A model generated the notes under the pieces. The model saw only the letters and a program-made list of their open reading frames with translations. It did no database searches and was not told the DNA's origin. A stretch of 64,000 nucleotides of DNA from Liolophura sinensis. Its lineage: Eukaryota; Mollusca; Polyplacophora; Chitonida; Chitonidae. Within the stretch, counting starts at the first letter, position 1. Every line of letters starts with the position of its first letter. The position numbers were made by a program, and so were the translations under genes. The stretch is taken from NCBI RefSeq assembly GCF_032854445.1, contig NC_088307.1, forward strand, positions 4,400,001 through 4,464,000. The letters run 5' to 3'. Below, piece by piece: positions 25,906-37,444 of this stretch.

Positions 25906-28900
25906 GTAAGAATCTTTTGTGATTTTAATAATAAGGTAATCAAATAAGCCTAAATTCGCCACCCTAGCCCATAGGTATATAGATTCATGGTGCCCTGCAG
26001 AACGTCAGCATTGGTGAGTTAATTTGAAGCCTGCAAACGGCTGTGTTAAGAGCCAGCGATTGCAGTTGTAGCACATCAGAACTGTTAGCTGACAGAGGTC
26101 CTCGTTTTGGTTGATGATATTGCTTATGCTTACCCATAGCGAAACACAACATAACAAAACAAGATAGACGAAGAATAGTCGGGCATAACAAGACGAAAAC
26201 ATTTTCTTACGTTCGATTTAAGGCAGGAATAATGGCATAGATAAGATTTGGTAAGTTAAAGTAGAGGTTATAGAAGTGTAGTAAGCCATCAGCCAATATC
26301 CCACCCACATACCAACGGAGAAGCAAGTGCAGTTAAGGGGACATAACTCAGGAGAGTTTGCCTCACAAGTGTCAGTGTGGGCCTGTGTGAGGCACACCCA
26401 TGTACTAGCTGTATGTACATCTAAGGTTTTTTGTTGACAAAATCAATGCAGACATAATATAAGGATACATTTTTCATGTTTTCATTATTCTTATACAGTT
26501 TGAGTATTTAGCACACAATAAACACTCAAAAATCCTGTAAAAAAAACAAAAACAAAGCTGTTAATTAAAATTAAGGCGTGGAAGAGAATTTTCAGTATTA
26601 TATAAAGGAATTACATTTTCTGCTGCCAATCTATTTCGGCCTCAATGCCATTAACATTAAACTCAATGCTACTTGAACCATCCATTGAAAATTTAAATAA
26701 TAAACATAAAACTCTGTTTCCCTCTAATTTTGGAAATATCACTTTAGTATTGTCAAGAAGAAGAATCTGACGTGTTAATCAAGTATATTAGCATCAAAGA
26801 ATTGTCACTTGAGTGATGCCAAACAGGGCCAGTTGAAGCCTTAGAGTTATGCCAAACAGGGCCAGTTGAAGCCTTAGAGTTATGCCAAACAGGGCCAGTT
26901 GAAGCACTTGAGTGATGCCAAACAGGGCCAGTTGAAGCCTTAGAGTGATACCAAACAAGGCCAGTTGAAGCACTTGAGTGATGCCAAACAGGGCCAGTTG
27001 AAGCCTTAGAGTGATGCCAAACAGGGCCAGTTGAAGCACTTGAGTGATACCAAACAGGGCCAGTTGAAGCACTTGAGTGATGCCAAACAGGGCCAGTTGA
27101 AGCACTTGAGTGATGCCAAACAGGGCCAGTTGAAGGGAGCAGAAATATTCATATATCTATGTGGTGTTGATGGACTTTTCCATATCAAATTAACAAATAA
27201 TTAAATTAACATTTAGGCTTGTCGATTCCTACTATTTTGCATTGTTGCCATTGTTTGAAGAGCTGAATGGGGGCATCATTGTCATACAGAAAGGTGACGC
27301 AGTGGGAGAGGTAATGTTTTTCTCTGTGACATTGCAGTGCGTGTGTTCTTCGTATATGTTTTATAGACACACATATACCGATAATTGTGACATAATAAAG
27401 GAAAAATGAGTTCACAGCTTTGGACCACCTTGATACAGGCAGGAAAGAGTTTTAGGAATTTCCCATTTGTTTGAGGACTCGTACAATGAAGGGAGATAAC
27501 TCAATTTACCTTGGGCATTACCTGACATTTCAGCTGACAATATTCATATGTGCATAATGAATCTTAAAATAATTAGTGAGGCAGATAATTTTGATGATGT
27601 CAAATACATGTATCGTCTTCAATGCTACATGGATGTGGAACAGAACAATGGTTTTTCTGAAAACTTCAAATATTTCTGGCTGGGAGTCATGTGACGGTTT
27701 ATCTAAATGAGGAGGCAAGCCACTTTGATGGTAAGCAATACCTGTCCCTCTCAACTCTCCAGTTCATGTTGCTATAGATACGTAGAGAGAGAGAGAGTTT
27801 TGTTGGATGTGGGTGTAAAGACTATGCCAAATTGTCAAAGGTTTCACGTTCATATGGTTTAAATGACACGCTTAATTGATCAGAGATCTAAGGATAGTCA
27901 ATCATGGCAATATCCTTAGTCATGCCGATATTTAGAGGCGGATATGTGTAAAAATAGCCCTGTGTAATCGTGAGGGTTAGTTCCGCGTGTTTCAACATGT
28001 GACGTCCTTTGTGTACGAGCATCTATTTTTGTTTTCATGGCGCACGACTTTTTTTGCCATTGTTTCTATATTCGTGTATACAGTGATAATTAAAATTCTA
28101 TTGTGTAAAGACCTTTTGTGTTAATATGTCTTCCAAGATGAAACTATACTTAACATACATGTATGTAATTACTGATTGTTACAAAAATAAAATTAAAAAT
28201 GGTTAATGAAAAATATATGTGATGGTATGTTATTTTATAAATTAAACCAAATGTTATATTATACATTACAAAATATTACAAAGAAAAACAAATTTTAAAA
28301 GTGTTCACTTTTAGAAATTAGGTTCTAAAGCTTTAAAAATTTAGTCAGTTATATATTGGATTGACTAGTAATTCTCATGGTATTTAATGCAAGAGCTTTA
28401 GGTTTGTCTAAGCCTTTGAGGAGGGTGGGCTACTTGAAGGCATGATGAAATATACATTTGCACAGTTGTTCGTATTTAGGACTAGTGCAAAGTGACAACT
28501 CTGATGATTAAACATTGTGAAGGCATGATGAAGTATACATTTGGACAGGTGTTCATATTTAAGACTTTACAAGTTTTTACGGAACTCAAATGGTTAAAGA
28601 TTTTACCTGAAAATATTGAGAAAAATATGCTTGATCAAAGAAACATGATAATGGGATGAGAGCAGGTAAAGTAACCTCAATGTAATTTGGCAGTATAATT
28701 GTGATAATCTTAGCAGATCAGTGAAACACTTATAATTTCTTTAATTGTTTCATCAGTTAATTGCCTTCTGCTGTGCACCCTGAAGAAGAAATTAGTAAAA
28801 CATCATGTGAAGTTATGTCCATTAAATTTTCTGCGATTGATTTTTTTTTTAATAACTTAGCACAGCGGAGTGATATTCGGTGAAAAATTCCTCGAAATTT

Positions 28901-31900
28901 TAGGTGATTGTAATACTGTACTGTTAGAGATAATACATACTCTTGCAAGTTTAAATCTTTCGTAATTTTTCAACTGTTTCTATTGATAAGTCTGATACAC
29001 ATGTTTCACAGCGTGTTTTGGGTGTTCATTTATGTAAGGTGATTAGTAAGAATCTATCTATTAATCTCGTTAATTCCAGACCCTGGCAGATGGACCGCCC
29101 ACCCAGAAAGCTTATTCCGAGCCACACGTTGCTGAAGCATGCGATGCGGATTGCCAACAACAACAGCACAAACCCGTCAGAAAGGTCATGTCCGATGATC
29201 CATCCAGCCTCATCACTTCAGAAACTTCGTCATCGCAAGCACCCGTTACAAAATCCAACAGCCGCTCTAAATTGTAAGTACGGTATATACAAACATTTCT
29301 GTAATGTATTTCATTAAAGCTATAGTTTCTGTCCAAATTTAAATCAGTTGTAATTTGTGACACTGGCAGTTAGAAAACCTAACAAGTTTCAAATCCCCAA
29401 AGTGTCTCTGGGCTTTTTACTATGGTTACTATCAAATCATTTTTTGTTCCAATCAAATTATTGTGTGTTTTTTTATTGAATTGCAATTATGAAGTAACGA
29501 TGCTAATATTTGCAAACGTGCATGAGTTAGATTGAGTGAAGAGCCATGGTTCAGTAAACTCATGATGTCATCAACATGCATCCATGCATCGATATCGTAT
29601 CAGGGATAAAAGGGCTTTGGTCTCTATGGAAATGGGCCGACCAAATTGGTTACCATGGTAACGATGAATCCCTTGATACCTTTACTGCCAGGGTACAAAA
29701 GCGCAGTGTCAGCCCCTTAGAGTCTTCAGAGAGAGGCTGTTCTAATAGCGGAGCCATCTCCTCAAATCTTCGTTCAACCAGTTTTGAATTCAGCCAAGGC
29801 AGCACATTAGCGGTATAGAAAACCAGAGGTCGTTGGAAGCTAGGAGGAAGTTTGAGAAGGGAAAGCCTTTCTCTGTAATAGAATTCGGAGACTATAGGTA
29901 AAATCAGGGTTGGATACTGCAGTGAGTTGTTCTTGCATAGAATTTCCATAATGTCTCCATAAACACGGTTTATGTTAGGAGAAACTTCCGATCAAGGCAT
30001 ATGTAATGGGCAGACGTGATGAAGTAAGGCGCAGGTAGACGTGGAGATATTGACATTTTAAACGGGCTCACATAGAAGCGCTAGCGTGGTAAAGGTTATT
30101 GACGAGCGACTTACCTGTACGCACCTTTAATTAGATCGGCTTTGAAGTGGTAGTTACACTGAGGTCTGAACTGTATATACCATTGCCGGTGTATGTATAC
30201 ATGTCCTTTCTAACCTTCTAATATTGCTTGTGTTGCTTTTCCCAGGGCGAGGCACGTGAAACGAAAGCTCCAGTTTTTACGCCGTAGACATACAGACAGC
30301 GCTTTAGGAGAGAGCACAGCGAAATTGCAGGAAGGCAAAATGAATATACCATCTCGGGAAGATGCTGTAAGGTGGAGCAGGTCCTTTGAAAACTTACTCA
30401 CAGATAAACGTAAGTAAATAACTCTAGATTCTACTTTGTCCTTTTTTTTCACTACTTATGACACATTTCAAATTACGCTAAATGACCTAAGTGGCTCATT
30501 TTTCCTCATTCTGAGAGTTCTGTTGAGAAAGGTGTTTTGAGGTTTGTTTGGAAGGTAGGATGATATCCAACGGGGAAAATGTAGGTTTTCCCACCCAAAC
30601 TAACCTTTTATGACATTTATTTGCCTCTATAAATGCACTTTTTGGGGATACAATTTTAGATCATTTACATTGCTCTGTGTCGGAAAACAGTTAAAGCTTG
30701 GGGACAGTTGAAGCAAACTTATTTAAGACAGATCAGTTTCAAAAGATCAGAAACTAACATAGGATTTGAAGAAAAGCAATTAAAACAAAGCTTTAGAAAC
30801 AGGTATTATTGAGAACAGGTATTATTGAGAGGAGGATGAAAATAAACCAGGAAGAATGTAGTGGCAATATGGGGGAAAATCCTGTTAAATGTGACCATCC
30901 AAACAAGCATTGAGATATTATTGGTAGGGATGTGTGATAGAGGAAATGAATAAAAAAAAACTTAGCTATTGATAAGGATCGATTGCGAAGCCTTTGTGCA
31001 TCTGAGTACGGAAAATTAAAGTGGCATTGGCCAGGTCTAGTAAATGTGGATGTGCATATGAAGCTGTAGGTCTTCACCCCGGGGAAATAATATTAAAATC
31101 ACTGACATATGCAGCAACATCCTGTGGTGGTAGCTCTGCATCCTACCGTGAACGTCCGAAATTCTCCCAGTGATAGAAGCTGATGAGTAGATCCATTAGA
31201 ATTGACAGCTTGTATAGATTGACGAACGTGCTCAGTTGTGAGGAAACTGCCTGCATGTGATTGACGCGTTAAGCTGCTTGTGGTTGAAGTGCTAGGAAGG
31301 GCGGTCTCTCGATTTCTCATTGTTTGTGGGTCAAGGTGATAGTTAAAGCAGGCGCCTCCAGTCATAGGATTCTTTTGTACAGATGGACGTTCATTAAAGA
31401 CCATGCTCCAGTGATTGTTCCATCAACATGGCATTCATACCGTATCTGTACATTATGTATGGATAAGTCCATCAGTAACTTGTCAGAGGTCTGTGGTTTA
31501 CCCTCCAGTTTCTCCACCCATGAAACTGACCACCATCACAAAAATTCCTGAACATTTCCCTTATTCCTCAACCTTCTCGCATATGAAAGAGCCACTTTCA
31601 GTGCAATATATGCACATTTTTGATTTGATTCTGGAAACAAAACTACAATGGTTGGATTGGCCAATTTCAAGGCTTCACAAAAAGTGTTATTTAATCAGTC
31701 CAGATAGAATCATGGCTTCAGCATATGCTTGAAATAAACACCTTACAAACATAAGAGTAGGAAGAAGAATTACAGTAGTGTGTTAAACAACTGTTTAACA
31801 ACTTATCAAATCAAATCAGCTGCATTGGGTGCAGAATTATCAACTCATATCGAAATGTGCCTTTAAGTACCAGAAACTCTTTTAAATTTGAAGACATGAT

Positions 31901-34133
31901 TGATTGAATATAGTTATAGGTTAATTCGAGCTTCCATTCTGGACAATTTTCCCCAGCAAGTGGCCATATCTTGACAAGATTGCCAACACTAGCTGACTCA
32001 TACACACACAAACAGGACTGGTGAATTAAGCTATATTTTCGTTTTTAGAGGAAAATAAATGTCACTATATAGCACTTAGGGGGTTTGGAACAGTTTTCCT
32101 GTTGGTTATCTACCTTCCAAACAAACCGCAAAACACTTTTCTAAGATCAGTAGATCTCTCAGAAACAGGAACTGAAAAATAAGCAGGTATGTCGTGGATG
32201 AAGTTTTAGGTCAAGTGTTTTTAAAAATTTGGTATTTATGTCACTCCAACTTGATCCCATTTTTTAAACCTTTTGACATGTTAACCTGGTTGTGTTTAAA
32301 GTATATTTGGAAGGCATTGCTCTGCCTAGACACAAAAAAAATAATAATTTACCCCGTAAATCCCTGCTGTGACAAACCCGCCAAAGCACAAATTAAACAA
32401 CATAATCTTAAAAAAATTAAACATGAAAAAAAGTTGAAGAAATTTTTTATTTTTTTTTTATTTTAAAAGTTCTTTATATAATGCTGGTCGCCATCGTATA
32501 ACACCAATCAAACGAATAAATAAATAAATAAAAGGTTCTTTACAAGTGTGTATCATTTTTCAGATGGACTTCAGCTGTTCAGACAGTTTTTGAGGTCAGA
32601 GTTCAGTGAGGAAAACATCGAGTTTTGGATTGCATGTGAGGATTACCAGCATACGAGAACCAATCGGCTTCCAGCTAAAGCCCAAACAATCTACTCTGAT
32701 TATGTAGCAGTCCATGCACCAAAAGAGGTAAGCCCCATAGAATTCCGAGTTTCATATGGTTTGATTTTTGTCATTGATGTTTACAATCATTGATTACAAA
32801 ATAATCATTGTTATTTCAGAATGTTTTCTGTGTTATTAACAGTCAAACCAAATAAACAAATATCAAATATTATGCTTAATAGAAGTTTGAAAATGAATTT
32901 TTATGGAAAAATATTGCCCCATTTTTTATGAAAAAAATATTTCACTGTTATTCCTGTTCAGTACCTGCAATTTTGGAACTTTAATCTTGAGAATTACAGT
33001 GAAGTTGTGTTACAAGAAATATAATGTAAACTACAATAGATACATGTACACATTTGATAAACATGGGCCAGATTTGGGGAAACCTGTGTATACAAATAGT
33101 TACATGTACACATTTGATAAACATGGGCCAGATTTGGGGGAAACCTGTGAATACAAATAGTTACATGTACACATGTGATAAACATGGGCCAGATTTGGGG
33201 AAAACCTGTGAATACAAATAGATACATGTACACATTTGATAAACATGGGCCAGATTTGGGGGAAACCTGTGAATACAAATAGATACATGTACACATTCGA
33301 TAAACATGGGCCAGATTTGGGGAAAACCTGTGAATAGAAATAGTTACATGTACACAATGGATAAACATGGGCCAGATTTGGGGGAAACCTGTGAATACAA
33401 ATAGATACATGTGCACATTTGATAAACATGGGCCAGATTTGGGGGAAACCTGTGAATACAAATAGTTACATGTACACATTTGATAAACATGGGCCAGATT
33501 TGGGAGAAACCTGTGAATACAAATAGATACATGTGCACATTTGATAAACATGGGCCAGATTTGGGGGAAACCTGTGAATACAAATAGTTACATGTACACA
33601 TTTGATAAACATGGGCCAGATTTGGGAGAAACCTGTGAATAGAAATAGGAACAGGTATGTTAACATGATCCATGTTTTCCAGTAAAATTAGCAGGATAAA
33701 CACAGCTCCATTAATCATACAGTGAAATCAGAGATTTTTAATCACTATATGAAAGTTTTTTAAGAAGCCCATGTTAAATTACCAAGTTTTATCCATGGGC
33801 TGCAGATTCTGCAGGGGGAGGGAAATGGAGCAGCTGGTCCCAAGTGCATGAAAAAATATATGTTTTGAATTATCATAGTAAAATATTGAACATGAAACTA
33901 TTTTGGTGTGCATTATTTATTAATGAATGTGTGTTTTGTTTTCCTTATTCTTTCTTCAGATTAATCTGGACTCCAAAACAAGAATCAACACCATTTCCAA
34001 CATGACAAATTTAAATCGGAAGACATTTCAAGATGCTCAGAAAAGAATACAGGCTTTGATGGAGAGGGATTCTTATCCAAGGTTTCTACAGTCTGGATAC
34101 TACCAAAATATTTTGTCAAACCACAGGAAGTGA
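25201..34133 (+). CDS. R4-type (RGS3-like) regulator of G-protein signalling; five exons seen
   Basis: Joined exons 25201-25905, 29080-29273, 30246-30409, 32564-32727 and 33960-34133 keep one frame for 466 residues and then TGA. Every border is GT..AG. Residues 1-299 are a low-complexity, Ser/His-rich N-terminal region with a basic patch near 205-225. Residues about 301-318 form a basic amphipathic stretch (RHVKRKLQFLRRR) like the membrane-targeting helix of R4 RGS proteins. Residues about 339-459 are the RGS domain: W343, SFENLL, the SEENIEFWIACED core, INLDSKTR with the conserved Asn, and a final DSYPRFL helix. All main G-alpha contact positions are present, so GTPase-accelerating activity on Gi/Gq subunits at the plasma membrane is expected. 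The protein ends soon after the domain, as in RGS3/4/16. The start codon lies upstream. Confidence 0.92.
25906..29079 (+). other. RGS intron between first and second certain exons
   Basis: A GT..AG intron of 3174 bases containing the 33-bp minisatellite at 26806-27136. A near-duplicate of about 48 bases recurs at about 28436 and 28519 ('gaaggcatgatgaa...'). The rest is AT-rich with nothing recognised. Confidence 0.8.
26806..27136. repeat. Minisatellite, 33-bp unit, ten copies, inside RGS intron
   Basis: The shared core 'gccaaacagggccagttgaa' repeats every 33 bases. The other part of the unit exists as two types, 'gcacttgagtgat' (Q) and 'gccttagagt' (P), arranged roughly Q P P Q P Q P Q Q Q. 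The P-Q alternation suggests expansion of a 66-bp dimer. The open frame on the minus strand is not a gene. Confidence 0.95.
29080..29273 (+). CDS. RGS gene, second certain exon
   Basis: 194 bases, entering in phase 0 after 'taattccag' and leaving with two bases of a split codon before 'gtaagt'. In this frame it is open throughout and encodes a Gln/Ser-rich linker (a QQQQ run, ITSETSSSQ). A different frame is also open here, but only phase 0 joins both neighbours. No domain. Confidence 0.82.
29274..30245 (+). other. RGS intron with possible alternative exon
   Basis: 972-base GT..AG intron. A frame at 29576-29818 (80 codons) is more GC-rich than the intron around it and could be an alternative first exon of a short isoform. 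However, its possible donor ('gcg/gtatag') leaves the wrong phase for the next exon, so this is weak. Confidence 0.6.
30246..30409 (+). CDS. RGS gene, third certain exon (membrane helix and start of RGS domain)
   Basis: 164 bases after 'ttttcccag'. The split Leu codon with the previous exon is followed by the basic amphipathic segment ARHVKRKLQFLRRR and then the first RGS-domain helices (SREDAVRWSRSFENLL). The exon leaves one base of a split His codon before 'gtaagt'. Order and spacing match R4 RGS proteins. Confidence 0.93.
30490..30660 (+). repeat. Dispersed repeat family A, copy 2
   Basis: Shares 'gagaaaggtgttttgagg', 'tttggaaggtaggatgata' and 'catttatttgcctctat' with 8206-8396. An inverted relative lies at 32035-32195 in the same intron. 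Confidence 0.65.
31555..31775 (+). repeat. Dispersed repeat family B, copy 2
   Basis: Same order of blocks as 6866-7052: 'cctcaaccttctcgcatatg', 'ttggattggccaatttc', 'ggcttcacaaaa', 'acaccttacaaac' and 'gaagaattacag'. Non-coding and inside the third RGS intron. Confidence 0.6.
32035..32195 (-). repeat. Dispersed repeat family A, inverted copy
   Basis: The reverse complement shows 'gaaaagtgttttgcgg', 'tttgtttggaaggtaga' and 'gacatttattttcctct', matching the plus-oriented copy at 30490-30660. The two copies lie 1.4 kb apart in one intron and could pair in the pre-mRNA. Confidence 0.65.
32475..32537 (+). mobile_element. SINE family 1, 3' remnant just upstream of an RGS acceptor
   Basis: 'taatgctggtcgccatcgta' then 'taacaccaatcaaacg' and (aaat)n. 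This is the family 3' end with an internal deletion. The tail ends about 25 bases before the acceptor of the exon at 32564, so the branch point region lies in or next to SINE-derived sequence. Confidence 0.75.
32564..32727 (+). CDS. RGS gene, fourth certain exon (RGS core)
   Basis: 164 bases after 'tatcatttttcag', completing a split His codon and ending in phase 0 before 'gtaagc'. It encodes the core of the RGS domain, including FLRSEFSEENIEFWIACEDY and a helix ending in HAPKE. The conserved Glu-Asn pair that contacts the G-alpha switch regions is present. Confidence 0.95.
33037..33656. repeat. Minisatellite, about 61-bp unit, ten copies, in last RGS intron
   Basis: Units contain 'ttacatgtacacatttgata', then 'aacatgggccagatttgggg' and 'aaacctgtgaatacaaatag'. 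The length varies between 60 and 61 by G/A-run slippage after 'gattt'. It starts about 310 bases after the donor and ends about 300 before the last acceptor. Open minus-strand frames up to 185 codons are repeat artefacts. Confidence 0.95.
33960..34133 (+). CDS. RGS gene, last exon
   Basis: Enters in phase 0 after 'ttctttcttcag' and ends with TGA at 34131-34133. It encodes the end of the RGS domain: INLDSKTR with the conserved Asn, then AQKRIQALMERDSYPRFL with the Asp-Ser-Tyr and Arg contact residues, and a short tail ending NHRK. The end of the protein matches the usual end of R4 members. Confidence 0.95.
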   Translation: MNLDSKTRINTISNMTNLNRKTFQDAQKRIQALMERDSYPRFLQSGYYQNILSNHRK

Positions 34134-36573
34134 GCTAGTAGCCATCTTGAATTCATTCATCAATCACCATAGCAACCTAGCTCTCCACCCATCTTAATTC
34201 AACCCTGTGCTACATGTATATCTATCCTCATTGAATATTTTATGTGAAGGTACTTGTAGGTGTACATGTATTATTAGCTTTCACCTGTTTACATGCATTA
34301 TGTGTTATCTAATTGCCATACCACCGCCAGTTTAAATAATCAGATTTCCATGTTGTTGTTGTTGTTACATGTGTTTAATTACAAGGTATTGGGAGTCGGA
34401 GATATTCATTATTGGAATGTTATACATATTCATTTTGTAAATAGTAAGGAATGATATTCTTCCACCAGTGAAATGCCCTCATTTCTACCCATTTGTTAGG
34501 CAAAGAATGTTGAAGGAAATATTGTCAGCCAAATTATTGAATGGAATGTGATGATGTACACGTATGATTATGTTTTCTGTCTGGTAAGAAATAACACACA
34601 GTAAGTATCAATTTCTCCTGAAATTTTTTTTTGTTTTTCCTTCTGTTATATTTTTTTGCCTTTCATATTTTCTGGGGGAAAATCAGAAATTAATCAGATT
34701 TATAAGTTTTATTGATAGGCTAATTTTATAAACTGTGCAGAGATTTCCAAGATATTTAAGTGTAAGATGGAGTAACACTTAAAATCAGTATAAGCTGCAA
34801 GACAAGAGGAAAATAGATATGAATATAACAATATTTTTCCCTGCGATGCTATTGGTAATTTTTCATAACTTCTACCCTCCTCTTAACAGAGGAGATATAG
34901 GGGATTATTGAAATGGTTAGGGAAGAATGTGTCATTTCATATGATTATGTTCTACTTCTTATTTAAATGTTATTAATTGTCATAATCATTTTAAAATTTA
35001 AAAAGTAACATAGCTTGAGCTGTATGCAAGTACTTGAATTGTTTGGCATAAGCCAAGGTTATCTCTGGAAAATCGATTAATACCCAGTTTGTGGATTGTA
35101 AAACAAAACAAGAGAGTTCCAATACCAAGGGGAGATAAGTGCTAATGCCTCGGACAAAGGTTGTTAAGGTTGTGTTGAATTTTTGTTTGTATATTGTGAA
35201 ACATTGATTTAATTTAAGGGATATCTTTTTTTTAACTTGTTGACTATATACATATATGTCCATGTTGAGATACGTGGTGTGAGATATATAGCTTTTTAAG
35301 CGTGCATAAATTTATAAGCAAGCCAATTTTAGCGAAGAAAGAGAGAACTGGTAATTTTATTCAGTAATAAAAACTGATAAATGTTAGTACAATAGTATAG
35401 CATTGCTCTTTTCATTATTCTGCAACATTATGCATACATTTATTGACAGTATGCCATTGACCCTTAAACATGAGAAATGAGACAGCTGTCCACCATGGGA
35501 GATAACTCTTACTTTTACCGTTTTGAAATGCTGCCCATTATACGGTACATGTACATAGTTTAACCCCCATTTCTGTGATATACATACATATATATATAAA
35601 TATATAAATCTTTGTTTTTGCAATTTCCATGACATGAAATATAAGTTTTCGTCCAGATCTAAGGTGTGGCAGATCGAGTGTTGTTTGGCAGATCGAGGCG
35701 GCAATAGGCCTACATGCAAGCGGTATTGGATATTTATTCTGAGTTTTCTTTTAAGAAAATGAAATGTTACTTTGTGTTATTTTGAGAAAGACGTGAGAAG
35801 TACCAAAGTAAAGTTTTAATGGAGTATTGTTGCTAAAGGAAGTATTTGGGTTAGAGGTTATTTTGTGATAAAAGCGTATGGTTCAAAGGCAAGTATGGTA
35901 CTCAAGAAGCACCACTGATACAGTACTGCAGTATTAATGCAAAGGACTTGGTTACAAGGCCATGTGTGAGAAAGATAAAAACAATGCAAGCATATTCAGG
36001 GATGTAAATGCAAGAAAACTTCAAAATAACTGAAGAATTGTCCGAATATGTAATGGAAGAAAACATTGTGAAGTGCTGATGTAGGTTTGACGTAGCTTAG
36101 ATCAAAGTGTTACAGTTGAAGCCAAATATATTCTTTTACAGTTCAGTGCAAGTATATCGAAAATAATGGTCAAGTTGAGTGCACCAAAACTAGGTCATGT
36201 CATGTCATGTTGAACCATTGTTGACAAAAGGAAACCCCATATAGGAAACTTTTTCAGGTTCACCTTATCAGAATCACGGGCTCCCACTGTCATCTCTCGA
36301 TATCTATTGTATGTATAAGACTCATTGTTTGTCCATATTTTAATATATATAAAGAATTATATAATGACTGTTATAACAACCAGAATGAACTTGCCTGCAT
36401 GTAAATATTAGCGTAATTTAAAATCCTGGAGTTATTTCGGACTCCTGGCGTATTGCATTCACTCTATTTACCGCCTGTTTGATATTTAAGCTGTGAGCAG
36501 TCTTGTTGTGAAGTGAATTCAGCCTACAGTGTCTCCATAATGTTTGCTGATTACGAAATAAAGATCATAAACT
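34134..36573 (+). other. 3' UTR of the RGS gene
   Basis: About 2.4 kb of AT-rich sequence between the stop codon and a canonical AATAAA followed after 11 bases by an A-run. It contains no exon or SINE and is less repetitive than the rest of the window, which fits transcribed UTR. Shorter isoforms ending at earlier A-rich signals cannot be excluded. Confidence 0.6.
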
Positions 36574-36586
36574 AAAAAAAAAAAAA
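36557..36586 (+). terminator. Polyadenylation signal of the RGS gene
   Basis: AATAAA at 36557-36562, then a genomic run of 13 A at 36574-36586. Cleavage is expected at about 36573. The A-run in the genome would also cause internal priming in cDNA work, so the exact end is uncertain. Confidence 0.6.
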
Positions 36587-36675
36587 GGTTTGGCCAATTT
36601 TATCCAATCTTTTGTACCAGAATTCTTATTCATTATTTTCACGAATGTGCAGATTATTTATTTCTTTTTTTAAAA

Positions 36676-36851
36676 TGGTGTTTTACACTGTTCTCAAGAA
36701 TATTTCACTTATATGACGACAGCCAACATTATGATGAGAGTTTGGTGTTGGACCCTCCCACTTGCGGCCGAAGAGAAAGCCATCATGAACTGGACTTGAA
36801 CTCACAGCGACCACTTTGGTGAGAGGCTCCCGAGTCATTGCGCCACGCTGT
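36676..36851 (-). mobile_element. SINE family 1, internally deleted
   Basis: Antisense copy: 'tctcaagaatatttcactta' and 'cagccaacattatgatgaga', then a deletion of the Pro-like central part, then 'actggacttgaactcacagc' and 'gtgagaggctcccgagtcat'. It lies about 90 bases beyond the RGS poly(A) site. Confidence 0.85.
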
Positions 36852-37205
36852 CAGGGAAACAACGGAGGCCACGCAGACCGTATGCAGATTAGTGATCTGT
36901 ACATGAATTAGCTTTTCCTGTTGAACATCTTAAAACTTCTTTGTTTTGAACGTTCCCCATCGATGGGTTGATGAGTTGCACATATTGAGTGATTGGATTA
37001 AGATAGACTGGATTATTAGATTACACTAATCGCATTGTTCATTGATTAGATCACGTTGATTAAATTTACTTGGTTAGACCTTACTGATTTACCGGTTACA
37101 GTAAATCAGATAGATTTGATTACATTTGATCAATTCATTGACTGATTGATTGGGAAGATTGAATCCAACAATCTGTTTCAATGGCAGGTGTACCAAGGAA
37201 CACAG
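36852..37205. other. Low-complexity GATT-rich sequence
   Basis: From 36960 to 37160 there are many irregular copies of 'gattgatt', 'gattaga' and 'tgattac' on one strand. No unit length is constant, so it is cryptic simple sequence and not a true array. No gene. Confidence 0.5.
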
Positions 37206-37207
37206 TT

Positions 37208-37285
37208 GTGGTGGTACAACGAGCGGGTAGTGGCTGAGTGGTTGACGTGCTTGCTTTTTTCAGAGCGTTTTTTGAGACCTGGGGT
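37208..37285 (+). mobile_element. Possible tRNA-like SINE head
   Basis: 'gtagtggctgagtggttgac' resembles a box A of Leu/Ser type, and 'tggggtcaatactatt' a weak box B. No matching body was identified. Tentative. Confidence 0.25.
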
Positions 37286-37444
37286 CAATACTATTCTCAG
37301 ATGAAACTGAATTTTAGCATTTCCCTGATCCCATTGATCTCGTGGTCACATGCGGCAACAGCGCACCTTCATTTGGCCATACATTACTTTCTTTGACATA
37401 TGTTACAGGTGAAAAATATATTTTTGTTAAGTTTTTTTTACACA

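Noticed and set aside
32994-33718. Minus-strand frames of 66-185 codons
   Set aside because: By-products of the 61-bp minisatellite in an RGS intron.
36574-36586. Processed-pseudogene poly(A) tail
   Set aside because: The gene upstream has introns and an AATAAA at the right distance, so the A-run is more simply genomic sequence at a normal 3' end.
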